A stretch of DNA of 64,000 nt from Hyalella azteca (GCF_000764305.2 NW_025932511.1:228691-292690); one strand, 5' to 3'; counted from the first letter of the stretch, positions 51,618 to 61,269 are shown. Numbers and translations are program-made. Notes: a model not told the origin generated them from the letters alone.

Positions 51618-52844
51618 CAGGGTGTCCCAGAAAAAAGATATTCAACTTTGAATGGCCGTAACTCGAAAAGTAATAAAGTTAAAAAAATTTGGAAGGTCAG
51701 GATTTGTTCCCTATGTTTTTCTCCATCTCTCCACCAAAAATCAGACAGATCGATGTAGTCATAAGCGTTTGATAGAACTTTCAGTGACATGTGCTAAAAT
51801 CATGCCTGCGCAAAGTTTTAGTAAGATCATTTTGCATAATCATTACGTTGTCTTGACATGTTTTCTTTTCGCTGTTTTATTTTTTGTATCTTCGGTGAGA
51901 CAAGAACATGGCAATCATGACAATTTTGGTGAGAGACAATCATGACAATCTTTGGTGAGACACAGTCATGGCAATCTGTGGTGAGACACAATCATGACAG
52001 TCTTTGGTTAGACACAATCATGGCAATCTTTGATGAGAGACAATCATGTCAACCTTCGGTGAGAGACAATCATGGCAATCTTTGGCGAGAGAGAATTTCA
52101 AAACTAAAGATTGCTCTCACCAAACATTGCCATTATGGTTCTTGTCACCAAAGATTGTCATGATTGTCTCTCACCAAAGATTGTCATGATTGCCTCTCAC
52201 TAAAGATTGCCATGATTGTGTCTCACCAAAGATTGCCATGATTGTGTCTCACCAAAGATTGCCATGATTGTCTCTCACCAAAGATTGTCATGATTGTCTC
52301 TCACCAAAGATTGCCATGATTGTGTCTCACCAAAGATTGTCATGATTGTCTCTAATCAAAGATTGTCATGATTGCCTTTCACCAAAGATTGCCATGTTTT
52401 TGTCTCAACAAAGATTGTCATGATTGCCTCTCACCAAAGATTGTCATTATTGTTTCTCACCAAAGATTGTCATGATTGTGTCTCAGCAAAGATTGTCATG
52501 ATTGTCTCTCACCAAAAATTGTCATGATTGCCTCTCACCAAATATTGCCATGTTTTTGTCTCACTAAAGATACAAAAAATAGAACAGCGAAACGAAAACA
52601 TGTCAAGACAACGTAATGATTATGCAAAATGATCTTACTAAAACTTTGCCCAAGAACAATTTTAGCACACGTCACTGAAAGTTCTATCATGCAAACGCTT
52701 ATGGCTACATCGATCTGTCTGATTTTTTGTGGAGAGATGGAGAAAAACATAGGGAACAAATACTGAACTTTCAAATATTTTTTACTCTATTATTTTCCGA
52801 GTTACAGCCATTCAAAGTTGAATATCTTTTTTTGGGACACCCTG
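51618..52844. mobile_element. Foldback MITE (Tc1/mariner-like ends) with inverted minisatellite arms
   Basis: The ends are exact inverted copies starting CAGGGTGTCCCA, each flanked by TA (51616-51617 and 52845-52846), as in Tc1/mariner-type insertions. The similarity between arms continues for about 280 bp (51618-51900 against 52560-52844), roughly 90% by eye. The centre is made of 26-bp units reading GATTGTCATGATTG and CTCACCAAA. About seven lie in one orientation (51900-52090) and about sixteen in the opposite orientation (52100-52560). The whole element can therefore fold on itself. No transposase is encoded; open frames here are by-products of the repeats. It sits in the intron before the first visible cadherin exon. 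Confidence 0.85.
51890..52560. repeat. 26-bp minisatellite inside the foldback element, switching strand near 52095
   Basis: Units of 26 bp alternate GTCATGATTG with TCTCACCAAAG. The orientation flips at about 52090-52110, so the left units are the reverse complement of the right ones. Substitutions between units (GCC or GTC, GTG or GTC) show they are diverged copies rather than an assembly stutter. Confidence 0.9.
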
Positions 52845-52895
52845 TATAAACCCACGATAATGCTCACTTCTTCTCAAGCACCACACGCTGTTCAG

Positions 52896-53048
52896 GTGTC
52901 CAGTGCAGGACGGCGCCGAAGAGGAGCGCGGGCAGCTGGCTAGCCTGACTTCGGCGCACGCGGTCACCGCCGGGCGACAGCCGACATGCAGCCGGGGCGC
53001 CTGCCGCAACGGCGGCAAGTGCCTGCCTCACGCCGCGTCTGGGCCCAG
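52896..53048 (+). CDS. CadN: CadN-like exon 1 in window: Cys-rich segment and first half of EGF-1
   Basis: The exon gives one completing base, 50 codons and two bases of a split Arg codon. It ends at an AG/GTGAGG donor. Counting the Cys at 52897 as residue 1, EGF cysteines fall at 31, 36 and 42, with the motif CRNGGKC typical of EGF modules. Three acceptors are possible: after 52878 (AAG), after 52895 (CAG) and after 52902 (CAG). I prefer 52895 because CAG is the commoner acceptor and gives a phase-2 entry like many junctions in this gene. The exon is very GC-rich compared with its surroundings. The preceding intron carries a foldback transposon ending about 50 bp upstream. Confidence 0.8.
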
Positions 53049-53285
53049 GTGAGGCGTTGCGGCGCCGTGTCATGAGCGGCTGACCGGTGCCTCATTTGCC
53101 TGCCTGCCGAGAAGAAGGCTGCCCAGTTCTTCATTTTCAATGACTTATCGTTGGTAGCTACTTTCAAATTGACTATAATTTACAAATGATCGTGGTTCCT
53201 TTTATTAGATTAATGTCTGTGAAATTTGGAAGTGAAATTTGGAAGTAAGTCAAATTTTTCCTCAAAATGTCATCATTTCGGGCAG

Positions 53286-53652
53286 GTGCGCGTGTCCGGG
53301 CCACACAGTGGGCCCACACTGCAATCTTCTCACCCGACATTTCAGGCCATCCAGTCCCGCTTCTCGATCCGAATATTCGTCTGTACCCTCATTCATGGCT
53401 TTGCCCTCCCTCCCCACTTGTTCACAACTGCACATCACCATCTTCGTGCTGACTCAGCACAAAACTGGCAACATTCTCGGCTCTAAGTCACGAGTCGATC
53501 AAAATTCTCGATACTTTAACCTGCTCCTCGATGATGGAAGACCCAAGCTTACCATCAGAAGTAGCGGACCAAAACCTCCGAAAAGTTTGACTCTGCAGAA
53601 AAATATCTCTGACAATGTTTGGCATCGACTCGACGTTTTTTGGATTAATGAG
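53286..53652 (+). CDS. CadN: CadN-like exon 2: end of EGF-1 and start of laminin G-1
   Basis: Entry completes the split Arg codon, then CACPGHTVGPHC supplies EGF cysteines 4 to 6 (residues 52, 54 and 63). The rest is the first laminin G domain: beta-strand-rich sequence with FNLLLDDGRPKLTI and the conserved DNVWHRLDVFW motif near the exon end. The exon leaves in phase 0 at GAG/GTGCGT. The family match is firm: the EGF to LamG transition and the W-H-R-L-D-V-F-W motif align by eye with CadN. An overlapping frame reading MSSFRAGARVRATQ is a shadow of this exon. Confidence 0.9.
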
Positions 53653-53966
53653 GTGCGTGCATAGTTTGATCAATTTTGAATATAAACATATGACTACACC
53701 AACAACGCGATTGTAGGTGAATTTTATGAGAAACACTAAATTTTCTACTGGGGAAGCCCGTATTGAATAATCAGTATTAGCTGCTCTTCGTGGCTATCGA
53801 ATAGTAAATCAAATATTCGTCAAATTGGCCATAGAGTTTCTCAAGTGTCGTAATGTTTTGCATAGTTGATCACCATTGTATAATTTCCAGTTCATCATTA
53901 TCGACTTTCTTAATAATTACAGTATTCATTATTTCCGTAATATTTCTGTTTCAACTGACATTACAG

Positions 53967-54334
53967 ACGGTGACCGTGATGCTGGATCACTGCCTGGACA
54001 CAGGTTCAGATCCCTTCGCCTCGACCAGCCAAACAACATCCAGCCTTCCTCTCGACTCCACCCAATGCCGGGGCTCTCTTCCCCTTACCTACAACGAAGG
54101 CCCTATTGGTTGGGGAGCCCCTCTCCAGCTTGGGGGACGTTATGAGGACCCCAAATCTTCACACGAGAGAAAATCTCTTAACACTGAGAATGATTTTCAC
54201 GGCTGCTTGTCGCACGTGCGCGTCAACAAAGAATTCCAGGACCTCGGGTCGCCAGGCGCCATGACCGCGAGCGTGGCTGGCTGTGGCGCCCTCTCCTGCT
54301 TCCGGCCCTCGAACGCGTGTCCTCGGCACGCTCG
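53967..54334 (+). CDS. CadN: CadN-like exon 3: end of laminin G-1 and start of EGF-2
   Basis: The acceptor is TTACAG and entry is phase 0. The exon opens with TVTVMLDHC, continues with a Ser/Thr-rich loop, then APLQLGGRYE and DFHGCLSHVRVNKEFQDL, which close a laminin G domain. It ends with SVAGCGALSC, the typical LamG to EGF hinge of CadN. EGF-2 cysteines begin at residues 284 and 291. The exon leaves in phase 2 at CACGCTCG/GTACGC. The reading continues open past the donor for about 50 bases, but the splice is supported by the frame and Cys pattern of the next exon. Confidence 0.9.
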
Positions 54335-54649
54335 GTACGCTTCGTGTCATCTCAAACAAGTGAAGCTTGTTTATTTGATCTGTTGATTTCTCCTCTTTGA
54401 TAACTGTTGATTTCTCCTCTTTTACGACAAGTATTCAATATTTTGCTATGTGGCATCCCGAATTGTGCAATATTGAACGTTTTTATATAAACTACCTGCA
54501 TACGGTATTCATCACTAATATAGGTATATTAGATATTTTTCATCAAATTGTATGTTAAAATCGATAAATCATATATAATCAGCCAATATTAAACATGAAG
54601 TTTGATGATAAAACAGTTCTTGATGATTCGATCCGTCACCATACCGCAG

Positions 54650-54811
54650 ATGTCAGGGGTCGCCGGGCGCGGAGCAGTGCGAGTGCGCCCCGGGGCGGGC
54701 GGGTGCCGGCTGTCTGGCCGAGTCTCCGGCGCTGTTCTTCCTCAGCAAAAGTCATGTCAACGTCGCTCTCTCCTTCACCCCGCCCGAGTATTGGGCGCAA
54801 ATTGAGCTTAG
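54650..54811 (+). CDS. CadN: CadN-like exon 4: end of EGF-2 and start of laminin G-2
   Basis: The acceptor is ACCGCAG. The first base completes Arg, then CQGSPGAEQCECAPG gives EGF-2 cysteines 3 to 5 (297, 306, 308) and C317 closes it. Laminin G-2 starts with ALFFLSKSHVNVALSF and a tryptophan-containing strand. The exon leaves in phase 2 at CTTAG/GTTTGA. It has strong CpG and GC bias compared with the flanking introns. An ORF starting at an upstream ATG in the same region is in another frame and has no family support. Confidence 0.88.
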
Positions 54812-55041
54812 GTTTGAAGACAGTTTTCCCTATAAGTTTAGCTCAATTTTGTTTCACCACTCCATGAACTTAGAAACTATGTATAGAAAATTATGAGAAG
54901 AAGGAAGGCCTTTATAATTCATGTTTTGATGCAATTTAACATTGTATCCAGTCTATGAGCAATAACAAATGGAGTTAACATTCATACATTATCCAGCGAA
55001 ACATTTGTCAAAGATTCATGACTCACAATGCATAACTTTAG

Positions 55042-55230
55042 GTTCCGTACGCGGACGAGCGACGGTACACTTGTGCTTCTGCGGTCACGTCACCGCACCG
55101 ACTGGCTGAGTGTGGAGCTCCAGGCCGGCAGTGTTTGTCTTGTCGTTGGCTTGGACGGTCGCGTGTACACTTCGCTCTGCGTTGCTAAAACATTCGACGA
55201 CGGAGAATGGCATCATGTCATCGCGCTCAG
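55042..55230 (+). CDS. CadN: CadN-like exon 5: core of laminin G-2
   Basis: The acceptor is ACTTTAG and entry completes Arg. FRTRTSDGTLVLLRS is the classical LamG F-R-T-x-x-x-x-G-x-L motif. It is followed by a strand pair and by TFDDGEWHHVIALR, matching the D-G-x-W-H-x-V motif of LamG domains. The exon leaves in phase 2 at CTCAG/GTACAA. This is the most readily recognised exon of the locus. Confidence 0.93.
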
Positions 55231-55468
55231 GTACAAGGATAATTCTAAATTAATCATTAGAATGCTGATTATAAAAAGTATATTTAAAAAATGGAATCGG
55301 CGGTTTGTATTAATAAAACTTGCATTAGGGTCTAATTATCTTACAGAAATGAATAGTTAATAAACTACTGCGTTATGTCAGCAAAAATGTTATTAGTATA
55401 CATCATTCATGAATTTAAGCAACTGTTTTTCCATTCTAATATTATAGACATAAGAGTTTTCATTGCAG

Positions 55469-55995
55469 GCACGCAGAGTTGCTGGAGGTTGCCATAGATG
55501 AGGCGGAGCAAGACTCGTACGCCAGCGCTCTGCTGCCAGAGCTGCAGAGTTTACCTTTCAGCGTCAGCAGACACGACGGCGCGTGGCTGGGAGGTCTGAC
55601 TGAGAGTGCGGGTGTGAGGCCAACATCTGCGGATGATGTCTTCAGATCTGTGGATGTGGCCCCGAGATCTGTGGATGTGGCCTTCAGATCTGCGGAGGAC
55701 GCCTCAAGTTCTAAAGAGACTCTAGAACTTACGCAGAGTTATCCAGATGCTGCTAAAAATTCACGTATATCTTCAGCAAATTTAGTTAATAGCAAAACTG
55801 AAGCGTCTACTCAGATGCAGCGCGAGGCTCGTCACACCAACTCCCGGCCGCTTGTCTCCGGGAGATCGGGCAATCCTCGGCTCCCTGGCTTCGAATATTT
55901 CATATTTTCCTGCGAGAAACGATCTCAGTCTCACCGCAAGAAGAGGAATATAGTCGAGCTGGATGGCGGCAGCTTGTGGAAGGATTTTAATAATG
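55469..55995 (+). CDS. CadN: CadN-like exon 6: laminin G-2 with a large lineage-specific insertion
   Basis: The acceptor is CATTGCAG. The exon starts HAELLEVAIDEAEQDSYAS and GAWLGGLTES, strands of laminin G-2. Roughly residues 461 to 575 form a low-complexity insertion not expected in CadN. It includes three 7-residue repeats at 472-492 (RSVDVAP, RSVDVAF, RSAEDAS), which come from a 21-bp DNA duplication. A basic RKKR at 569-572 fits the furin-type consensus. The exon resumes the fold with DGGSLWKDFNN and leaves in phase 1. The GC donor-side choice (end at 55995, GT at 55996) is fixed by the next exon, which restores NNGCLSAVRV. The reading frame stays open into the intron to 56078. Confidence 0.85.
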
Positions 55996-56357
55996 GTGTA
56001 ATGAGTGGAAATGTTTGTGTTCAGTCGGTAGAAAACGTTTGGTTGCATGCATTCATGAATGCATTATATCACTGGTGAAATTATTTTAAATACGGTTCAT
56101 TTTATTAGTCGTGTGATATTGAGCAGTGATGATGAGACATTAGTGGAGATAGAGAATGACTGAAATTCGATTTTACATTATCTAATTTTGTTTTTAGTTT
56201 ACATGATTAATGATAGTTTACTCAGATTAATTTCATATTGGAAATCAGAAATATATAATATATGAACATTTATAATAAGAGCTCTCATGGTACCAGATAC
56301 GCTCCTAAAAGTAGCACTATTGAATATCTTTTCAATTGACTATACTTTTTCTGCCAG

Positions 56358-56592
56358 GCTGCTTGTCTGCTGTACGCGTCTTTGGACATTTGCTGCCCTT
56401 GCCTGAAATTGTCAATAATAACCACAGCAGCAACAGCAGGAACAACAGCAACAAGAACACGAGTAATTCAGCTGGCTCAGTAACGTCTTTTGCAAACGTC
56501 ATCTCAGGATGTACGTCGCCGTCTGTGTGCACCAACACCAGCTGTCCTCCTCCTCTGACCTGCGGCCACAGCTGGGGCCTCAACACCTGCGG
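56358..56592 (+). CDS. CadN: CadN-like exon 7: end of laminin G-2, Asn/Ser linker and Cys-rich module
   Basis: The acceptor is CTGCCAG and entry completes Gly. CLSAVRVFGHLLPLPE closes laminin G-2 and corresponds to the conserved S-C-L-D-D-I-R segment of CadN. An Asn/Ser-rich stretch of about 25 residues, built from AAC/AGC-type codons, follows and looks like simple-repeat expansion. The Cys-rich module then has GCTSPSVCTNTSCPPPLTC and ends in NTC. The exon leaves in phase 2 at TGCGG/GTTTGT. The complementary strand also lacks stops here, but only this strand continues the gene. Confidence 0.87.
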
Positions 56593-57092
56593 GTTTGTAG
56601 GGGATTTGAATCTTCATTAGGAAAAAAATTCCTCGATGGTTGATTGGTGTTGCTCCGTAACTTGCTCACTCGAAGCTACAGGTCTTACAGATCAATAGGT
56701 TACTCTATAGTAACAATCGAAGTATAATTTCCAGATCATGTTCCACTATTTCATTTGCATACTCTTCATCCTTCTCATTTTTGTCTCTCTCCTTTCTGTA
56801 CCGAATTCCCTTTCCACTAGAGCAATAATCAACCAACTATGCAGGAATTTTTCTATAGCAAAGATCAAAGTAAAAGCTTCAGATTATGTTCTCTATTTCC
56901 CTGTCATTTACATTCCCTCCATACGAAGTTTGTACTTGCTATAGCCAATTACTTACTCACCTGAACAAGAATCATAATGCCGTTCATCAAATATCTTCTC
57001 TACCAACGTACGAGCAATCGAATCGATAATCTCACATTTTCTCTATCAGCAACTTTAATTTTTATCTAAAATTGTACGCAATGGCGTTGCAG

Positions 57093-57202
57093 GTGCGCCG
57101 CTGGCGAGGAACTCTCGCGTGACGGCACCGCGTGTTTAGACGTCGACGAATGCCGCTACGACCCTTGCCTCAATCTGGGCGTGTGTGTAAACACTCATCC
57201 TG
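57093..57202 (+). CDS. CadN: CadN-like exon 8: calcium-binding EGF
   Basis: The acceptor is GCGTTGCAG. The first base completes Gly, then CAAGEELSRDGTACLDVDEC and CRYDPCLNLGVCVNTHPG follow. D-V-D-E-C is the N-terminal calcium-binding signature of EGF-CA modules. The exon leaves in phase 1 at CATCCTG/GTGAGT. It is short, has no start codon and is flanked by about 0.5 and 0.8 kb of AT-rich intron. Confidence 0.88.
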
Positions 57203-58015
57203 GTGAGTTTATTACTTGCATAATTCAGTCCTTTCACTCATGTCTTGTATGATCGCATCGCGTTATTTGTTGTCCATTTGTTTTGAGTTTGGCCGTATAT
57301 ATCTGCTAGAACCAATGTGCCATGGGTCAACCAGAATTTTGAATTTGTTATATATTTTTACTGCTGAACTAAACTCTGTTAAAATGAAGCGCTCAATCTT
57401 TTAATTTGAAACGTTCAAATGCTACTCATATTAGACAATAAAGTGTCATTTCCTGGAATGCTTCAAGATATTGCTGTGATAGATCATGATGATAATCATT
57501 TCGTACTGGATATATTTTCTTCGCCTTCGTGTGGTAAAATTTGAATTACATGCTGTCGTGTTAGAATCTAGTGTAATGTTTATGGTGCATTTTCTATGGG
57601 TCTTCCAGAGACCAATTTATCCCACAACCGCAAGTGTTCCGGGAGTGATCTGTGATATTAGCGCATCATTTTACACGCGTTCATAAAAGTTTTTCCTTTT
57701 CTTTCTTTCATAGGCAATATAATTGAACCCTTTTCCAAATTGGGACATGAAGAAATGAGGAAGGTTGTCCACACAGAAATACAAGAAATTTTGGGAACCG
57801 TAGCCAGCCAAATTAAATCACGATAATTTCCAACGGAAATTATCTTGTGAAAGATAAGAATTTTATACAAAGTCCACGCCGGATTCCAAACAATGGGCTT
57901 CTGCGGACTAAAATTATGTGCGGTGTAATTTAAATAAGATTCTTGATTCCTTTAACTGATGAACATAAAGCTGTGCTGTGCACTCCCGTATTCTGGAATC
58001 ATTTGCCGCGGTCAG

Positions 58016-58150
58016 GGTACCGCTGCGTCTGCGGACCGGCGCACCGCGGAGAGCACTGCGAGTGGGGCGCCGCCGGGGCGCTGGAGGCTCCGTACTCGCT
58101 TAGCATTCTGGTGGCTTCAGCTGCCGCCTCAGCAGCTGCACTGTTGCTCA
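58016..58150 (+). CDS. CadN: CadN-like exon 9: last EGF cysteines and first half of the transmembrane helix
   Basis: The acceptor is GCGGTCAG and entry completes Gly. YRCVCGPAHRGEHCEWG supplies the last three EGF cysteines. After a short Ala/Gly linker, YSLSILVASAAASAAALLL starts a hydrophobic helix at about residue 730. The exon leaves in phase 1 (CTCA/GTAATG) within the helix. Splitting the membrane span between two exons is unusual, but both halves and the phases fit. Confidence 0.87.
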
Positions 58151-58457
58151 GTAATGTTGCTCGGTTCCGCTATTTTTATTTCCACACTTACTGATGTATG
58201 TGTAGTTTATTTCTATGTTTTTTTATTTTAAATCTAATTCATAGTTTCGAAATATCCAAACAGTTTTAGAATTGTTAACGGTGCTTCAACATCTTGGTAA
58301 ACCATAGATGCACAAGTTATATGAAAAAAATTATTATAGCGTCAAATATTAAGTTGATTTTTGAACTTGTCAACTTTGATTTTTCGGTTTATAACAAATT
58401 TCCATTGGCTGCCGTAAATAAATTTGATGCCTAACGACGTATATCATTCCTTTTCAG

Positions 58458-58775
58458 TTATTGTAAGCTGTGTCCTATGCCTCGTTCTGAAGAAGAAACG
58501 GCGAAGGAAATCTGCGCGTTGTTGCAGTGAGAGCGACGCGCGGGACCGCCGAGCGAACGCCAACAAAAGACGCGCGTCGCCAGCTTCGACCAAAGACGGT
58601 CTGGCGTCTCTGTCTGAACTCGCGGAACTATCGCCAGGGTCTTGCTCTTTGATTCCTTCTTCTTCTTCCAGCCATCTGCGAACCGATGAGGAATTGTGTT
58701 CAGAAGAGCAAACTGCACAAAAAGAGACGTCGATATTAGTCATTGGGAACTGCCCACCTCACATGTCCGTCGTTG
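58458..58775 (+). CDS. CadN: CadN-like exon 10: end of the transmembrane helix and juxtamembrane tail
   Basis: The acceptor is TTTTCAG. Entry completes Ile, then IVSCVLCLVL finishes the membrane span (to about residue 759). KKKRRRK is a positive stop-transfer motif that sets the tail inside the cell. The tail is basic at first, then Ser-rich and acidic (SSSSSHLRTDEELCSEE). The glycine-acidic p120-catenin site usual in CadN juxtamembrane regions is not visible. The exon leaves in phase 1 at GTTG/GTGAGT. The codons are GC-rich and the complementary strand is also open, without known similarity. Confidence 0.85.
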
Positions 58776-60306
58776 GTGAGTTTTTGCCAATTTAAGTGAG
58801 CTCACTTAAATTTATAGTTGTATGCAATTCTGTTTGACGAGATTGCTAAATTACATATTCTTCGTGTGACCTTGTCTTTGCCGTGGTGTGAGGGCTTTCT
58901 AAATGCGACGACGGTTGAGGTAACATTGATGGGCTGCCGTGACCCCGCGCTGTCATTGGGGGGGATATTTACTCTTATTGATTGGTGTTTACTTGCCTAA
59001 CAGCAGAGAGACCGTAGTAGTATACGGATCCTCGTCCAGTAGTAGTAGAGGGTTCCTCTTCCAGCTTGAGCCAGCCTGGATAGAGAGAGGGAGACCTACT
59101 CCGAAAGGGGCATCTAAAGCCAATCTCTCGCCACTCAGAGAACCCTACCTTTTGTTGATACTCCACTGACGACTGGATCTTTTCTCACGACTTTGCTGAC
59201 GAGCAATGTTACTTCTTCGATGTCGGCATCAAAGCCGTTTAATTAACCTGCGCCTTGAAACCTCGGGCTCTCACAGAACACAATATACATGAAGGCAAAC
59301 GCAGTCGATGCCAGAAGAGTATCCTCACTTTTTCCGCATCTCCTCGACAACGGGTTAAAACTTGAGTGCCAGTGACGTTGTTCTAGCTAACCGGCAACCT
59401 GATCACTCACTGTGAGTAAGCCGAATAATGAGCACTAGACCCGCGACGGATCACTCACGGTGAAAGTACAAAATAAAACTCAAAGTCAATCAGAAATCGA
59501 CATAAATTCAAAGGCAGCTTCTTCCGTTACCTTCGAGACACACGGAGCACAGAACGAAATAAAAGAAACGGTCTGCTAAGTTGCTAACGAAATTAGCCCC
59601 AGTCGAAAAACTAAAAGAGCATCTCTGTCACTTTATTGGCAAATTAATCTACCAAATGAATAAGTTAATGCATAGGTCATTGGTGGATTTCCCAATATAT
59701 GTGCTACGTGCAAGCTTCGAACTGAGGTACCGATGCGCAATGACAGTCAATTTCTCGCCCACTCCGCTACCATAAGTGCCAGTGATTCAACGTGGAGCCA
59801 AAACGTGGTGTCGAGCAGCCACCGCTAATTACCAGAAGATGATGCACATGAGTTGCCGTGCCACTGCCCGGCTAAATGCCACAATTGTGGTGAACAATGT
59901 CGGGCATCCTCACCATTGCACACTCGAACTCGCCTAGATGGCCTAGTGCCCTGGACTGTGATCCACTTATTCTGCGAATGCCGTATGTTCTGACCGCGGC
60001 ATTTGGGGTTGATGTTCGACGGCAATATTATACTCATCTCCACCGAGTTTATCTCGACACACACAAGTATCCAGGCTACATCAAAACAAGTTGCTAATAT
60101 TGCCCGTTCAACCTTAACATATGTGCCGATTTTGATTTTTAGCTCGCGATGCGCATCGTGACCTTCAGCGCTAGATATTTGACCTAAAGCGATTGTAATT
60201 GGGTCAATTAACGAACCACTCTTATTACACTAAAAGTTACTGCCATCGAACTTTTATTGTTATCTCGCATGTAAGTTTTTACCTTGATAATTTTACCTTA
60301 CGACAG
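58776..60306. other. Intron 10 of the cadherin gene, with GC-rich repeat-like content
   Basis: Unlike the other introns, this one is GC-rich from about 58940 to 60070. AGTGCCAGTGA occurs twice (59369 and 59775). On +, 59832-59995 reads CHCPAKCHNCGEQCRASSPL, resembling a decayed CCHC knuckle of a retroelement gag, but it is short and unproven. Frames at 58939-59169 and 59825-60064 are not genes. Confidence 0.45.
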
Positions 60307-60453
60307 GTATGGACCTCGTTAATCTACCTCTCCCTACTGGCGGAACCACCGACATGGGAGACCCAGACATACTTCTCCATCCACCGCCCCTGCAGTTCAA
60401 CCCCAGCAGCACAACCTTCGGGTTTGATGGTGGAGGTCCGAACTCCAGTGCAG
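60307..60453 (+). CDS. CadN: CadN-like exon 11: distal cytoplasmic tail
   Basis: The acceptor is TACGACAG. Entry completes Gly, then MDLVNLPLPTGGTTDMGDPD, a Pro-rich stretch, and TTFGFDGGGPNSSA. The last motif resembles the aromatic-acidic-Gly block that precedes S-L-S-S-L in classical cadherin beta-catenin-binding regions (inference by eye). The exon leaves in phase 1 at GCAG/GTTCGT. The frame would read through only to 60480 without splicing. It is preceded by a 1.5-kb intron. Confidence 0.72.
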
Positions 60454-60721
60454 GTTCGTTCTATTCGGATACCGGGATAATTTGCTAGGGAAACATGGAT
60501 AAATACTGCAAAAAATTCTCAATAATTTCTCTTGCAACGTGCAGTAATAGAGATTTTAATTCTTATCTACAGTATCTGCTCGATATTAGTATCAAATTTT
60601 AACCGTGCGAAAATGCCATACGTAGTGATGAACGCGGGATTGTAAAATATACAACGAATACTCTAACTATGAAATTATAATTTATTGCATTGAAATTCAT
60701 AACATATATTCTTCATTTCAG

Positions 60722-60735
60722 ATTCCATTCATTGA
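60722..60735 (+). CDS. CadN: Candidate terminal exon of the CadN-like gene
   Basis: A strong acceptor (pyrimidine-rich tract, then TTTCAG at 60716-60721) is followed in the required phase by codons giving D-S-I-H and a TGA stop at 60733-60735. A canonical AATAAA lies 75 bp further on. If used, the protein ends right after the FDGGG motif and lacks the terminal catenin-binding sequence. The alternative is that the true last exon lies beyond 64000 and this is a decoy or an alternative end. The phase match alone has a one-in-three chance of being fortuitous. Confidence 0.45.
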
Positions 60736-60809
60736 AGCGAGTGGAGAAGAATACTGAAAATGTTCGCTCAACACGTACAATGTTTATATCAAATATTATA
60801 TTTGCTACC

Positions 60810-60815
60810 AATAAA
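60810..60815 (+). terminator. Candidate polyadenylation signal AATAAA
   Basis: A canonical hexamer lies 75 bp after the TGA of the candidate terminal exon. In AT-rich DNA such hexamers are common, so it supports that exon only together with the strong acceptor. Confidence 0.4.
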
Positions 60816-61265
60816 CCCGGCGATTTTCAGTTGCCTTTCTCTGGTTAATATTGAATTTTAAAATCGAATCCCACATGCTGGAGGACATTTGTGACTCCCG
60901 CCGGTATAAAATGATCATATTTATCGAATTTTGATAGAGATCAAAGTTAAATTGCTCTAGTTATCGGTCAGCTCAGGTTAAATTCCCTCTCGAATCACGA
61001 AATTTATAACAGAAAACTCACTACGGAATCGGTTAAACTAACAAAACCAACGATATTATTTTTTCTACTGCGCAATTGCAGAGTGAATTGATTATTCGAC
61101 GATAATCTCTCAGACGATCTTATTCACACCCATTTATTAAAGTAGAGTTTGAAATTGTTCATCAACAAACGTGAAGATTGACATTTGGGAAGTATTTCAT
61201 GAACAAGCCTTTTAATTCTCTTGACATAATTGCGGATGATGGTCGAATACGTTCAAAGTTAATAA
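60816..61265. other. No gene seen
   Basis: AT-rich sequence downstream of the candidate polyadenylation signal. Confidence 0.55.
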
Positions 61266-61269
61266 AATC

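Larger units (their letters stand above)
52896..60735 (+). other. CadN: CadN-like classical cadherin gene, C-terminal part (gene locus)
   Basis: Seen: eleven exons, plus a candidate twelfth, join with matching codon phases and GT-AG borders. They give about 900 residues in the order EGF, laminin G, EGF, laminin G, Cys-rich/EGF, EGF, transmembrane helix and Ser-rich tail. Known: this order next to the membrane is that of arthropod CadN (type III classical cadherins), which are adhesion receptors of neurons and epithelia that link to actin through catenins. Fat-like and Flamingo-type cadherins share EGF and LamG modules but have different tails or seven membrane spans. Inference: this is an orthologue or paralogue of CadN. 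The cadherin repeats and signal peptide are not in the window. Introns inside this part are short (about 0.2 to 1.5 kb), unlike the huge non-coding region upstream. The tail does not show the usual p120 or beta-catenin motifs, which argues for a divergent paralogue or an alternative 3' end. Confidence 0.85.

Noticed and set aside
53226..53486. Alternative frames over cadherin exon 2, and a minus frame over 52812-53167
   Set aside because: GC-rich exons open several frames; only one joins neighbours in phase and shows EGF and LamG motifs.
58444..58743. 99- and 86-codon minus frames over cadherin exon 10
   Set aside because: Shadows of the Ser/Arg-rich tail exon.
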